Positions 11,331 to 23,407 of a stretch of DNA of 64,000 nucleotides are shown here, in pieces. The notes beneath the pieces are model-generated. The model searched no databases. It worked only from the letters and a program-made list of their open reading frames with translations, and was not told the DNA's origin. Where the stretch lies: the NCBI RefSeq assembly GCF_910592395.1, contig NC_088324.1:1860001-1924000 (forward strand). Direction: 5' to 3'. This DNA comes from Lineus longissimus. Taxonomy: Eukaryota > Nemertea > Pilidiophora > Heteronemertea > Lineidae. Made by a program: the position numbers and the translations under genes. Position 1 is the first letter of the stretch; each line of letters starts with the position of its first letter.

Positions 11331-11424
11331 TATGTTTATTCGTACAAAAAATAGTACTGCTTTTTCGTGCAAAGTGCAGCTCAACTTATCTTTCGAACCT
11401 TAAGTGCATTACAATAAATTTATC

Positions 11425-13142
11425 CTATGTTATTAAGTGTGCAAAAAAGTCTATAATTTTTCCTAACTCTTCCTTTGATAGGAGACAATGACCGGACTCC
11501 CTCAATTGTAGTAACTCCCTGATTTGTTGTGCGGTTCTAAATGCTTCAGTGTTCTCATCAACTCTGTTTACAATTGAATACGAGTAATTTATGCGGACAG
11601 CGTCATATTTACAAAAACCATATTTCCGACTGATATTGATAACGTTTTTACTCAGGTTCGACGCGCTTCCCTCTATTAACAAGTTCCTACATAACATTAA
11701 GTAAATGTTATCTGATTTGAACATATGTTCGATGTATCTCAATGTCCTCCTTTCCAGAAGTGTCTCCATATTACAGTCATTAATTATAAGCGGAATTAAC
11801 TGATTATGAGTCCTACTCGGTATACACAAAATCTTTCTTACACATTTCCTCCATGCTGTATATACATTTTCAATGTAATGAGATGTTGTGTCCCAGAACT
11901 GAAACCCATATAGACAGGTAGCAAAACTCTTAAAGACAGCATATCGAATGTCTGCATTTGCATGACCGCCATTACCATATTAGTCTTTTTGTATAGTTTA
12001 TTAATACCAAGGTCAACTCTTCTACATTACATTGTACATCCGGACCTAACAGAAATCCGAGGTGGACCTCCGATTCCACTGCATATAACCTATTTCCGTC
12101 AAACATTATAATAGTCTATTATGATATCTAAACATTTGGCAAACACAATAATTTTACTTTTTTTCGCATTGAATGTTATCTTGTAATCTAACGAGAATAA
12201 TTTGGCAATTTTTAACATCCTTGTCATCGCCCAGATAGTGGGTGCCAGTATTATTACGTCGTCCGCACAGGCGAACACTCCGGCAAAAACATGGCCTATG
12301 CGGCACCCCACTCCTGACTCCTGCATGCTCACCAGTAGCTGGTCTAAATACACCACCTCGCTTAACCCCATTTGTGGCGGTAAACTGATTTGATACGTAA
12401 TCTGCCCACTTCACGCTAATCTGTTGATGTGTATACATGCAAGCTAAAAACCGTGCTATCAATGGACATATTCCTCTACTAAGCAGCTTTCGAAAGAGCT
12501 TCACAAAGTGCACACAGTCAAAGGCCTTGCTTGCATCCAGGGTTACACAATATACCGAGATCCTCTATTGTTATAGTATCTTATGACGTCATTGACTACG
12601 GAGCTACAGTCTGCTGTCGATAAGTTATTTTTGAAACCGAACTGGGCATCGCAAGACGCCAGTGCCTGGCTATGAGAACATACCGCGATAGTTTTCTGAG
12701 GCGTTTAGGGATTTCCTACTGTCCTTAGGAATTGGAATTACCAAAGTTTTCAAGAAACCATTGGGGAAGTACCCATGTCGCACCATAGAGTTCAACAATA
12801 GACCGATATATACCAGTAGCCTATCCCCTCCTTGGATGAAGTGGTCCGTAGAAAGATTCGGGATGCTGTCCTGTTTACCACTATTTAGACATTTCAACGC
12901 TGCTTTAATGTCTTCGACATTTATACTATGATAGCTATGACATAAACCTTTACAGCATTGTCCGCCACACCTTTGTCGATATCATACTGCAGTTCCTCCA
13001 TCTCATCGAGAATGTACGAAACAGTATTATATAACGTTTTAAATTTTTCTGCGAATAAGTTACCAATTTGTTCATTTCCCACTTTCTCATCCATCGTCTT
13101 TGGCAATTTGTTTGATTTACCTCTTATTTTCTTGACTTTCAC
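11425..13142 (-). pseudogene. LINE 1 reverse transcriptase region, degenerate
   Basis: Minus-strand fragments in different frames follow the endonuclease. A linker (FAEKFKTLYNTVSYI) comes first. An RT fragment with VIPIPKDSRKSLNASENYR (finger/palm region) follows, then one with KLFRKLLSRGICPLIARF and FTATNGVKRGG. The active-site region FACADDVIIL corresponds to the usual YADD box, with Cys in place of the residue before the two Asp. A C-terminal segment ends at 11425. Several frameshifts separate the pieces, so no continuous polymerase can be made. It is part of the same ORF2 as the endonuclease at 13278-14084. The group is APE-endonuclease LINE, CR1-like, with the clade not settled. Confidence 0.8.
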
Positions 13143-13277
13143 ACGTTTGTTTTACCCCCTAATTTGTTTGCCGATACCCTGTCTTGCTTAATTTATCATT
13201 CAGTTTTCCCGGTAATTATCAAGGTTATCAGGTGATGCTTTATCCCATTTTAACTTGATCGTATTGTCCACCCTCTC

Positions 13278-14084
13278 TCACACTAAATTTACTTTAGGAG
13301 CTGGTAAATTAACAGAGATACGTAAACATGAATGGTCTGATAAGTTATAACCTTTATGTTCTACATCGTACGCGCTTAACAAATCAAATAAACTTTCTGA
13401 CACTAAGAAATGATCAATCAATGAACGGTCACCATTGATTTTACTTTCGAATGTATAATCCACTGTACTCAAATTGCTCATTTTGGTCAGCCTTAGATTT
13501 TCTGCTTGTAGAAATTGATTCAAGTGAATTGTATTTGGAGAATTAATCCTTGTAACGTCAGTGTTAAAGTCCCCGCCGACCATAACATACCTCAAGTTGT
13601 TGGTTTCGATCAGAACCGAGATTAACACACCATTATACTCTCTAATATTCTCAGGCCCACCGCCGTCGGTTGGCATGTAGACATTTATTAGTAACAAATC
13701 AGATTCTAAACCGTCATAACTTAGTCGTTCGGCGCACATTCTCTTTGAATTCCATACAATTGGAGTTATTTTGGCTTCCATGTTAGAGTTCCAAACGATC
13801 TCGGTGCCACCGTATGGCCTGCCTCGTAGCAACTCACCATCGTCCATACCCGACTGACCAAGTAAACTGAAGTCGCTGCCAAGTTTTTGTGTAAATTTTG
13901 ACATTTGCGCATTAAATAACCAATGTTCCTCTATCAGACAGAAATCACATGATGACATTATTTCTTTGATATAATCAATACGCCCCGGACCTAGCCCGTT
14001 ACTATTAAATGATGCAAGTCGTAATGCCACAGCCATAATCACAGTTAACGCAATGTAAGAAATCACGATAAACTTATTCGTCAT
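13278..14084 (-). pseudogene. LINE 1 APE-type endonuclease domain (ORF2 start)
   Basis: An open stretch of 268 residues encodes an exonuclease-endonuclease-phosphatase domain. It shows the N-terminal LRLASFNSNGLG, the catalytic glutamate region CDFCLIEEHWLF, NVYMPTDGG, VGGDFNTDV, and the C-terminal FLVSESLFDLL with NLSDHSCL (the conserved Ser-Asp-His). These are the usual metal-binding and catalytic positions, and all are present. The domain nicks target DNA for target-primed reverse transcription. The frame stops at 13278, before the degenerate RT, so the full ORF2 is inactive. Upstream at 14090-15233 lies ORF1 on the same strand. Confidence 0.85.
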
Positions 14085-14089
14085 TCTGA

Positions 14090-15233
14090 GCGTTTTCTTT
14101 CGGCTTTACCTCCATGTTTCTACTTGGAGAGATATATTTTCGTACACATACGCCTTCTGGCCACAAGTTATCCTTGAACATATCTTTGAATTGTGAGACC
14201 GGTACTGTTAGTTTGAATGATTTGAAGGTTGCTTCTTTATGCGAAACCTGACTGATATCTCTAACTGTGAACCCAAGGTCACTTACATAAGTATTTAGGT
14301 CACCCGTGTGGGTGCTGCTATCGAGCGGTAAATGAACGCGATTCTACTCGGCTCTGGTGCTCCTTTAAAACCACATCCCTCCTTTTTAGACTGTGATTTA
14401 CCGACTATGACATTCTTACGTCTCTGCTCCGCTCTTTGGTTTCTTCGCTGCTGATATCTCTGAAGACGATAACTACCGCCCGATGAATTCGTTTCCTTTG
14501 AACAAACGCTCTTTCTATCTGATGACGTGTGACTACCTCGTAATCGCGATACATCCGGATTTGGTAATTTCAGAAACGACTTGTTAGAATCACCAACGTT
14601 GTACGACCCCGTCAGGGCTCCACGAGTCCCCCGACCACGACCACGGCGGCCTCTTGTCACGTTTTGACCCGTAACTCCCATGCCCTTTGCCGCATTCGCA
14701 AACGACATCGCTTGGCTATCAGTTGTACAACCGCCTTTGTTGTCCCCTGGCACTGGTATTGTAATATCATCGTCGCTAGGCCAAAAAGGAGAGACGGTCA
14801 TGTCATCCCATCCTCCATTGTTTGGTTTCTCCGTGTTCGAATCTCCCCGTGTCTTCATTGACTGTTTTAATACCGCGTTCTCGCTCACAATCGTCTCAAA
14901 GCATTCTTGAATTCGGTAAGTCTTGACCTCCACATCATTCACACGTTTAGCGATCGACCTAGTGTTTATATCCTCTGGATGAATCCGTGGTATCTCGCCA
15001 AGTTGTAACGCTGATATTACAATCTCTGGCATGACCTCTCTCTGATCCAATTTACCTAGGGCACTTAGAATATCGACGAAATTTGCTTCCTCAGCCGACC
15101 TCGTCGTCGAGGTTTGTCTCATCGTCTTTTTCCCTATGTTCATATCGCATTTGTCCCATAGTCCGTGTTTTGCCTTAATTATAGCGTCACCGTTAAAGGT
15201 ACCTATCACTACCTTTTTTAGCTCAGCTGACAA
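14090..15233 (-). pseudogene. LINE 1 ORF1, main part
   Basis: An open frame of 312 residues (15233-14295) contains IVISALQLGEIPRIHPEDI, a helical region, an RGRRGRGRGTRGA basic stretch and a second basic stretch, QRRNQRAEQRRKNV. After a frameshift near 14330 a further segment (about 14330-14090) continues with VSHKEATFKSFKLTVP, like an RNA-binding domain. The protein would be the nucleic-acid chaperone of the LINE. The first part of ORF1 is displaced to 17277-17590 by an insertion. The related LINE at 19313-21569 has the same order (VISALSLGKIPRSKPEE), which confirms the identification. Confidence 0.75.
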
Positions 15234-17276
15234 AGTCAGCGAAGCTAGTCATATTACTTAGGGAATGGTGTCCGCCCTTCCTGCCATCCTTCCATGTCAA
15301 TTTTGGGCATTTTGTAACCGTAAGACCTAGGCACTTTGTTGACGCTGCTAAATTAGGAGTAGCCCAAGGGGAACTCAGAAACCAAAAATCAGCGCGATCC
15401 GACCTACATTCGGTGAATGAGGTCATCGGGAAGTTTAAACTTTTTTCCTTTATACCTCGGGCCACAGAGGAAATATTGTTTTCAAATGTGGCCGAATATT
15501 TTTTAATAATTTTTCATTTTGACTTGTAATGGAATTAGTTTAGTTTTCACCGCCAGTTGGCGCTACAGGCACATTTGACAGATTTTTTGACGATTCAAAA
15601 GCCCGGGTTATGACGTATAGTTGCGCAGTTGTATTCTGCGCATTGAATTGGCCAGGGAACCAGGCTCTATTTCAGCATACCCACTGTGACCAGATTGATT
15701 TTGCAACAAGTAACCAATTTTCTGCTAAAAAGTAGTCAAGTAGGCGATATTATCACTAGTTCCTTTCAGTGGGTAGTCATAAGGTCTTAAGGGAATACTT
15801 TCAGAAATTAGTTCTTGAAAATTTGGCCACAATTCTGTGAAAACGATATCGGAAGTGCACGCTCTGTTTGCGATGTATTTTGAAGTGGAGAATTCCCACA
15901 GTATGTGCAGTGAATCGGCATGATTCTGTTTGCATATTAGTTTTTAGTACTACAATTCTTACATGAGTAAAAAGTAGACGTTTTAAGCAACACAATAATG
16001 TTACTCCCATAAAAATTGATTGCAAATTGACGGAGCTACGGCGCGGCATTCTGTTCGGCAATTGTCAGCGCTGATAAAATACATTGCATGCTAATGAATG
16101 CCAAATTGCACACTTTAAAAAGCGCTCATTGGACAACGTAGGGAATCACCAGAAATGACGTCATCGCTGGTCTAAATCTTCTATAATAATATTAGAAGGG
16201 GGACGAATAAAGTCACACTTAGAGGCGTTGGATCGCCTTGAAATTTTGCATGAATGGTGGTGACACCTTACCCTGATGCAACGTCTTGGTTTTATTCAAA
16301 AATTTACTTCAGCGGAGCAGAAATGAGGGATTTTTAATCGGACACTGTCAATTCTCCTTACCACTCACAGAAGCCAAGCCTTTGCTGTTAAGTTATGCAG
16401 GGGCTTAATCAATTACCTGCACTCCCTGTGGGGTGAATAACATTAACTTTTGAACAGCTGGCTGTAGGGTGATGATTGGAACAGCCGGTATACCTGCTGA
16501 CCTGCTGAACCCAGATAAATGTTATTTTCAATCCACGATTGCAGGTCACCTGATTTTCGAGATTTCGCGGGAAATTGTAAACAAACGCATGTGTGCAGTT
16601 CAAATGTAAACAAAAATGTATTTTTGGTACTTTTGGTTGCTGGACTTGGGTTTTCCCGCAGTTAGGAGCTGGGGTCAAATTGGTGGTCTATTGTTTATGG
16701 GTGATGTTTTAGTCAGAGGTAGCCCTTGATTATGAAGGGATTTACAAATATGAAAACGACCCTTTGTATTGTAAATTCCAATCACCTGCAGGACAGGTCA
16801 ATTTCTCTCAATAAAATTAATTTTGTTGACTCCTGTAATCTCTACCTTATCAAAAAAAAGACAGTGGTGTTAGTCCCAAACAGGTCATTTCTATTTATTT
16901 TGCATCTGTTAAATCAGGATACCTCTCAATTACAGACAGCATTTTGTATCCTTGTGCTGTACAACCCAGCCTGGACATACCAACGTTGTCCATGGAGAAG
17001 TCTCATCCTCTCTGACACTTCTTTTCTGTAAAGCTACCGATACAACATACTGAATTAGGGATATCTTCCGTTGCCTCCTGTAATATTTACATACCATGGC
17101 TGATTAGTTCAATCATATTTCATCCAGCTGGCAGCTCTGCATTGGAAATCTTAGTGGTATAACGTGTTCTCTTGACCTTCAAACAGTAGTATAAAGCTGA
17201 TATTTACTACTTTACACCCTCAGTCCTATGTTATTAGGTCATCCAGCTGAGCGCCAGGCCCTTGGGCCTCTTGTTA
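15214..17276. mobile_element. 2-kb non-autonomous insertion inside LINE ORF1
   Basis: The sequence interrupts LINE ORF1 between its N-terminal part (17277-17590) and the rest (≤15233). One end is AGCTCAGCTGACAAAGTCAG, with a small CTGAC/GTCAG hairpin. The other end is CCAGGCCCTTGGGCCTCTTG, with an AGGCCC/GGGCCT hairpin. In between I see no coding region. Terminal AGCTGAGC-like words and hairpins resemble the end of the repeat at 1060-1475. Exact borders and a target duplication could not be fixed. The internal 2 kb is non-coding and AT-rich. Confidence 0.55.
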
Positions 17277-17590
17277 TATTCTCAATCGATGCGGATTGCA
17301 TTACGTACACCACGTATGCTAAAATGGCGTTATTAATAGTCACCTTGGTCGATCTGTTATCGACATCTTTTTTGACATTCTCACAGTCAATATCCCCGTT
17401 ATTTTACTGTCCTTTGGCCATTTTATGCTCCGGGCTAATCCCTTGGACTGGACTCAACATGTCCTGCTTTCGTTTATTGGTATCCTCATTCTCTGCGGTA
17501 TTTCCACCCCTGTTTGGAGTCTTAAATCTGTCAAGCGTAACTTGTTTCTGCGAATTTGGCGTTCCGGGTAGTGCTTTCGACTGTTCCTAG
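17277..17590 (-). pseudogene. LINE 1 ORF1, displaced N-terminal part
   Basis: On the minus strand this stretch carries a frame with ILAYVVYVMQSASIENI. The equivalent in LINE 2 is LLAYIVYSMQSSTVEKI at 21525-21475. It also includes at least one in-frame stop. It continues logically into the ORF1 part that starts at 15233. The plus-strand reading frame over the same bases is a shadow. Confidence 0.6.
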
Positions 17591-18125
17591 ACCGTCGACA
17601 TGTTACATGTACATATACACCTTTCCAGAAATGGGGCGCTGAGTGTCCAAAATAGTGATGTCATTAGGGGAAACTAGGCCTTATGGTGGAGGGACAAAGG
17701 AGATAGTCATGGTTGACCAACACACTTGAATGCCTTTAATGACGGACAAGGGGGAAAAGTTAGTTCCAATGCAAGCCACCAATTTCAGGAAGCATGTATA
17801 GATTATGGATAATGTAGGCCGAGTTGTTCGTTCTCTCTTGCTGAAAGCTTCGGGTCTATGTCCAAGTATACGGGAAGCTGCTATGTTCCAAGTTCGTCAC
17901 TTAAACCGGAATGGAACCAAAAGTTTCGAACATGTGCATGCAGTTCGACAGTTTACAAATAACGAAACCAGTCCTTACAGTCCTCAGACAGCTTGATCCG
18001 GGTCTATATTCGAAAATGTTTCCGACGGTCCGCAAGGACTCATGGCATGTCCGCCATCTTAGTCCAATAATCCAGAACCCGAACCAGTTATAGAACCGGA
18101 ACCAGATATTGAACCAGCAGTAAAC
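17591..18125. other. Untranslated leader or LTR remnant of Gypsy
   Basis: No gene is supported. The block lies between the LINE 5' end and the gag start. Just before the ATG the frame is open and repetitive (PEPVIEPEPDIEPAVN), so gag may begin further upstream. No LTR border with a target duplication could be identified. Confidence 0.35.
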
Positions 18126-19312
18126 ATGGCTGCTCCAGCTCCAGCACCTGCCTCCATCCCAATGAACCTACCTTTGCCAGGGAAACTCGACATAAATGAA
18201 GGGGATAGGATATTGCTAAGAATTGGAAAAGATGGAAAAAGGAATTAAAGAACTACTTGGTAATGTCACGTCTGGGAGCTGAAGGGCCTACTTACGAGCT
18301 AGCGTTGATGGAACAAACCATAGGACGGGATGCAGCTCAGTTAATAGAGGGTTTTGCTTTCGACAATGAGGATGATGCGAAAGATATGGACAAAATCTTT
18401 GAAAAACTTGAAGCACACTGCATTGGACAATTAAATGAAACGTACGAGCGATACCAATTTAATTCGAGAACACAGAAAACCGATGAGGCAGTTGGTGTCT
18501 ACGTATCCGCGTTACGTTGCCTTGCGAAAACATACAATTTTCTAACTTTAGAAGAATCCTTAATCCGTGATAGGCTTGTTACTGGGATAACACATTCGCG
18601 ACTGCGAAACAAACTACTACAGGATGCTAAGCTCACGTTCGAATCTGCGATCCACCAATGCAGGGCATTCCTTGCCACTGAACATCGCGTACAAGAGATC
18701 AGCAAGGAAACAGTAAACTATGCGAAGAAAAAGAATACGCATACAGGAAATACTAGCAAACAATGGAAATACCGCGGAGGTATGCACACCTTCGGCACGC
18801 AGCATTGCCCCGCATATGGCAAAGAATGTGGAAATTGTAGGGGTAAGAATCACTTCGCAAAAGTTTGCCAAAGCTCCAAGAAGAACGGAGATCAGTACAG
18901 CCAAGGATTAGACCAGCATAAGAAGATGAATAAGAGACTGCCACCTGCCAACACAGCGATACGTGGAGGAAGCACATCAAAACCTAGAGGTCGTCGCAAG
19001 CCTGTACATGCCATCGATGAATCCGATCAGTTTTTTGATAAATCCGATGACTCTGATTATCTAATGTCGATAAACGCGCCGAGTGACAAATTCCCCAAGA
19101 AACTGTATGCGAAACAAAGAATGGGAATACCTTCAGAAAATGTCAACTTTCAGATTGACAGTGGCTCAACTGTCAACGTCTTGCCTCTTGATCAGTACAA
19201 GAAACTGTTTCGCGATAACAACTTAGAAGAGCTAGAAAAAGTAAACCGTATAGTGATGTATAATGGAACTGAACTGAAACCAGAAGGAAAGCGCACCGTA
19301 ATGGCAACGAAT
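18126..19312 (+). pseudogene. Gypsy family 1 gag-protease, copy 1, truncated
   Basis: Starting at MAAPAPAPAS, a Gypsy gag reads through a frameshift near 18210 into a long open region. That region has a capsid-like segment (EKLEAHCIGQLNETYERYQF, LRCLAKTYNFLTLEESLIRD) and a zinc knuckle (CGNCRGKNHFAKVC). An aspartic protease active site, FQIDSGSTVNVLP, follows. The frame is cut at about 19312, right after RTVMATNP, where LINE 2 begins. The last 100 bp match the start of the second Gypsy piece at 22048-22155. RT, RNase H and integrase of this copy are missing. Confidence 0.85.
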
Positions 19313-20528
19313 CCATTTCATTTCTATCGTATGATACCGAATTATAAAGGTTACTGTATTTACCCGCAAGATGATTGCAAATTGCATCACTACCAATGTG
19401 TCCATCCACATTATTCGGGAGCTGCGTGGACGACCGATTATTTTTCTTCATTTCTTTCCAGAAGTTATTTTCATTTCGATTTAACAAGTTATCAGCCAAA
19501 CTATCGGCTCTGATCTTTTCCTCACTTTTCCTTGCTCTCCTTATCGAAAGAAACCTATCTTGATAAGCAGTGATGTCATGTTCACCAACAGCATTCCAAT
19601 TAGTCCTCTTTACATTATGCCCAACGTTGTGCTGCCTTGGAGCATGTTCAAAGTCTAAATTCAAAGTCGGATGAAATCGGATAATGGTCTGAGAGGTTGT
19701 CCCCCTCATGAATGGAGGAATAAAGAGTGATTAAATCCATCATGTTAGCACTCACAAGAAAATGATCTAAAATTGATTTTATACCATTGATTTTACTCTC
19801 AAATGTGAACGGAATGTTAGATTCATGAAAAGACATACAATTCTCCAGACAATATATTCAATAAAATGGTTCAAAGCGAGTGTATTCTGGCTATGTCGCC
19901 TAAAATCAGTGTTGTAATCACCACCAATGAGGTAGTCTGCAGCAGTTTATAGTGCAATGCTTGATATTTCATCAAGAACTGTTCGATATTCTGGAAGATT
20001 ACCCAGCACCGAGTCACAGGGCATATATACATTTACAACTAGGATTGTTTTCCCTGACGTGCTTTTAAAGCATACAGCACACAACCGTTTGCTGTCGATA
20101 TTGGTAATATGTAGAGCCTGTAATATGAGGGATTGTTTCCACAAAATTGAGCATCCACCATGTGGACGACCTACTAACAGCGTTGCATCATCAACTGCAG
20201 AAATACCATGGCCACACATATTTTAAACATGATTTGTGATACAATTCAAGTTGTCTTTCAATAACCATGTCTCTTGAATCAACACTATGCCATGCGTTTG
20301 ACACAATCGATCTATGTACTGTAGTCTACCATCACCGAGTCCCTGCGAGTTGTAGCAACGCAGAGTTGGTACCATGATGCAAAAAAGTGTTCTTGTTAGA
20401 CTACTTATCATCAACTGGTGATTGGCTGTGTTTAGGCATCTCTGGTTTTCTGCCCTCCCTAGGCGGTGGAATGTACTTCCTGACACCAACACCTCGAGGC
20501 CACATGGAGTCAACAAACAACTTTGCAA
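19313..20528 (-). pseudogene. LINE 2 endonuclease and linker, degenerate
   Basis: Minus-strand fragments give an APE endonuclease: RCYNSQGLGDGRLQYIDRL, VLIQETWLL, GRPHGGCSILW, LVVNVYMPCDS, TFESKINGIKSILDHFLVS and NLSDHYPI. A post-endonuclease linker follows (ENNFWKEMKKNN, YSNLYNSVSY). Frameshifts and stops separate the pieces. The element is truncated at 19313, before the RT. It is a diverged relative of LINE 1, with the same order and clearly homologous motifs. Confidence 0.8.
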
Positions 20529-20575
20529 ATTGGTCTTTCGGGACAGTTACTTAAAACGATTTATATTTAGCCTCC

Positions 20576-21569
20576 TCATGAGAGGCAGTTCACACCAAGC
20601 ACATTGAAACCATTTTCCGTTAGAAATTTCTCTAGGTCCGCTTCGCTTGTGGCTCTATCGAGCCTGAAAACGAAAACATCCCCACCAGGGTCTGGAGCCC
20701 CCTTGATTGAACACTTGTCAGATGAGTGTTGTCCGTACACCACACGTCTTCCTTGCTGCTTTTCTTTTTTCTCGGTTTTCTTACTTTTTACAGTCCTAAA
20801 TCCTTCGGAATCAACGCTAGTGTTCGAATTCAAAGACGCGTTACTACCCCTTAATCTTATCACCGCCGGGGGAGCTAACATGTTTGACCTGTCAGGGCCA
20901 TAGCCCCCCGCCAGGACGCCTGCCCCTACCACCAGCACCTGTTCCCCGTCCTAGGGGTGATGATGGAGGACAATCTTTCGACTTATTTTTGAGGATATCC
21001 GAAAAAGAGTCAACTTTCTCTTCGACATTTTTAGAATTATCCGGTATTTTCCAATTCTCATCGTTCCACACGCCAATGTTCATATGTCCAGTCCCCCTTT
21101 GTCTTGTCATTCATAAGCTCGCTTGAGTTCTGCGCTACATTGTTTTGCATGTCGCGAAGTTTGCCCTCCAGATCAGCAATGCGATCAACAATCGAAATAC
21201 TACAAGTTTCCTCAGGCTTCGACCTCGGTATTTTTCCGAGAGACAAAGCAGATATGACAATGTCGGGCATTCTCTCTGCCCGGTCTAGTTTATGCAGTGC
21301 CGAGATAATGTCATTCAAATTAGCCACACCTTCCGATCAGCCTCCAGTCGTACGGCGAGCAATGTTCTTTCCCACTAGTTTTTCAGGAACATTATTCCAC
21401 AAAGCGTTTTTTGCTACGAGAATTTGCACATCTAGAAAGAAACCCATCACCACTGTCCTTATCTTCTCGACAGTGCTAGACTGCATCGAATATACGATAT
21501 ACGCCAACAACGGATCGCTTAGCACGTTCTTTTGTCCATCCGTGTTGTCCCCTCCACTTGCGCCATCTG
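20576..21569 (-). pseudogene. LINE 2 ORF1, degenerate
   Basis: Fragments in order on the minus strand are YIVYSMQSSTVEKIRTVVMG, DIVISALSLGKIPRSKPEE, a Gly/Arg-rich stretch (GRGTGAGGRGRRPGGG), and a C-terminal segment with KTEKKEKQQGRRVVYG then DVFVFRLDRATSEADLEKFL. The last resembles an RNA-binding or DUF1891-like fold of LINE ORF1 proteins. Several frame breaks are present. It is homologous, piece for piece, to ORF1 of LINE 1. Confidence 0.75.
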
Positions 21570-21953
21570 AATGAGGAACCGGCGCGATTTATCCGCCGCG
21601 TGGCGCTGCAATCGATCATACCAAAACTCTCCATTTCCAATGCATTATCATGTTATTTCTGAGCCCGAAAACGATCGCTTATTTTCGACCGATTTCGGCG
21701 ACGTTTGCATCTTCCTGTTTTAAATCTATTGCGCTATCAGTTTCTTAAGATAATTTTGCGGAAAATATGCGCGATGCCAGTTATGGGGCACGTTTTCTGT
21801 TGTTGAAATCCTGTGCAAAAATGTACGCAATGGTTTCCCGTGATTGACCTCATGCGACGTCGACAGACCAGAAAATGACGTCACGACGTCAGAAGGTACG
21901 ATCGATTGTGGCGCCGCCACTGGCATTTATCTTAACACCGGTTCCTCATTGTT
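21570..21953. mobile_element. MITE with ~55-bp imperfect terminal inverted repeats
   Basis: The left end AATGAGGAACCGGCG continues to CAATCGATCATACC. The right end reads, reversed, AATGAGGAACCGGTG to CAATCGATCGTACC. The 384-bp unit has no coding potential. A target-site duplication was not obvious. The superfamily is unknown. Confidence 0.7.
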
Positions 21954-22045
21954 TACGTTGTCGGTTGATCAGCCAGTGACATCATTCGTACCCATTTCGA
22001 CATCGGCCGATTCGCTTTGTTCATTTCAGCTAATCTCACTACTTT

Positions 22046-23407
22046 ATGGGTAGGGATAACAACTTACAAGAGCTTGAAAAAACAAACCGTTTATTCACGT
22101 ATAATGGGACTGAACTGAAACCAGAAGGAAAGCGCACTGTAATGGCAACGAATCCGAAAAATAGACGAAGGTACAGCGTTGAACTCGTGATTGTACCGAC
22201 AGGGATACCGATCCTGGATGCAAGATCCGCTCAAGAACTCAAGCTCATTACAGTCAACAAGGAGAACATTTGTGCTATGACAACCAAGAGAATACCACCA
22301 GAAGTCCAAGCCATACTCGACAAATATGAAGATTTATTCCAAGGGGAAGGACATCTGGAAAAGAAGCTACATTTGGGAGTAGATCCAAACATCAAGCCGG
22401 TTAAGATGCCAGTCCGCAATATGCCGCTAGCTGTGCAAGATAACCTACTTGATGAAATCAACCGGATTGACAAGATTGGAATCCTCACCAAGGTCACCAC
22501 ACCAATTGACTGGGTATCATCAATGGTCGCTGTCACCAAGCCAAATGGGAAAATAAGGTTATGCCTAGATCCAAAGCCACTGAACAGAGCTTTGAACCAC
22601 ACCTATCTACCAACGATTGATGACATTCTTCCCGATCTTAAGGATGCCAAGGTTTTTCCTGTAGCAGACGCTAAAAATGGATATTGGTTCGTTTAGTTAG
22701 ATGAAGAATCCAGCTATCTAACAACATTTGCCACCCGATTTGGACGCTACCGATGGTTAAGAATGCTGGTTGAGATCCGATGACGATTAACAGAAAAAGG
22801 TTATTTAACGTTCTTGATTGATGATTTTTTTATAAAACACGTTCTGCAAAAACAAATATACAAACATGAGGCAGTGAAACACATACGGTATTGCGAATGA
22901 ACATTACAAACGAATCAAAGAGATATCGAAAGGAAAGTAGTCATACCTTAGAGTGCGATTTTCGTGTTATATTGGAAACAGGACTGACGTCTGCGAATGA
23001 TTCTAAAAAATGGCGTTAACCCAACCGAAATACGTAACGTAAATAACAACAAAGACGGCGACGTGATGACGCATTAAAGGAAATGACGTAATACAAAAGG
23101 ACGGGAAAAACAATCCCCAAAAATGTACAAAGTATTCAAAACAAATGCCTTTTGGAATCTCATCAGCATCAGAAGAGTTCCATAACCGCCTGAGAGAAGC
23201 CTTAGAAGACCTTCCAGGAGTCGCCACCATCCATGACGACATCCTGATTTATGGTAAAGATAATGAAGACCATGACAAGCATTTGGAGGCCCTGCTCATA
23301 AGATGCCGCGAGAAGGGAATCCACTTGAACAGAGACAAGCTGAAGATACGACTCGCCGCTGTTCCATTCATGGGTCACATACTCACTGACAAAGGTTTAC
23401 AGATGGT
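22046..23407 (+). pseudogene. Gypsy family 1 protease end-RT, copy 2, interrupted
   Basis: The segment starts abruptly with NNLQELEKTNRLFTYN, the same sequence as the end of copy 1. It continues through the protease-RT linker into RT (PVKMPVRNMPLAV, MVAVTKPNGKIRLCLDPKPL, PVADAKNGYW). There is a stop codon after YWFV at about 22696. A 377-bp solo LTR at 22767-23143 splits the RT at the WLRMPFGISSASEEF box. After removal of the insert the frame continues with IHDDILIYG, the RT active site. The element is then cut at about 23407 by the BEL/Pao LTR. RNase H and integrase are absent. Confidence 0.85.
22767..23143. mobile_element. Solo LTR, 377 bp, with 5-bp target duplication AATGC
   Basis: The insert begins TGGTTGAGATCC and ends TTCAAAACA, i.e. 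TG...CA. It is flanked by AATGC at 22762-22766 and 23144-23148. Removing the insert and one AATGC restores the Gypsy RT reading frame exactly. It is non-coding. This is the footprint of an LTR element that recombined out. The orientation and the family of origin are unknown. Confidence 0.85.

Noticed and set aside
11279-11340. EPDIVPDIEPDIVP repeat protein similar to the Gypsy gag leader (PEPVIEPEPDIEP)
   Set aside because: A 12-bp tandem repeat at the LINE 3' end. The resemblance to the gag leader is through low complexity only.
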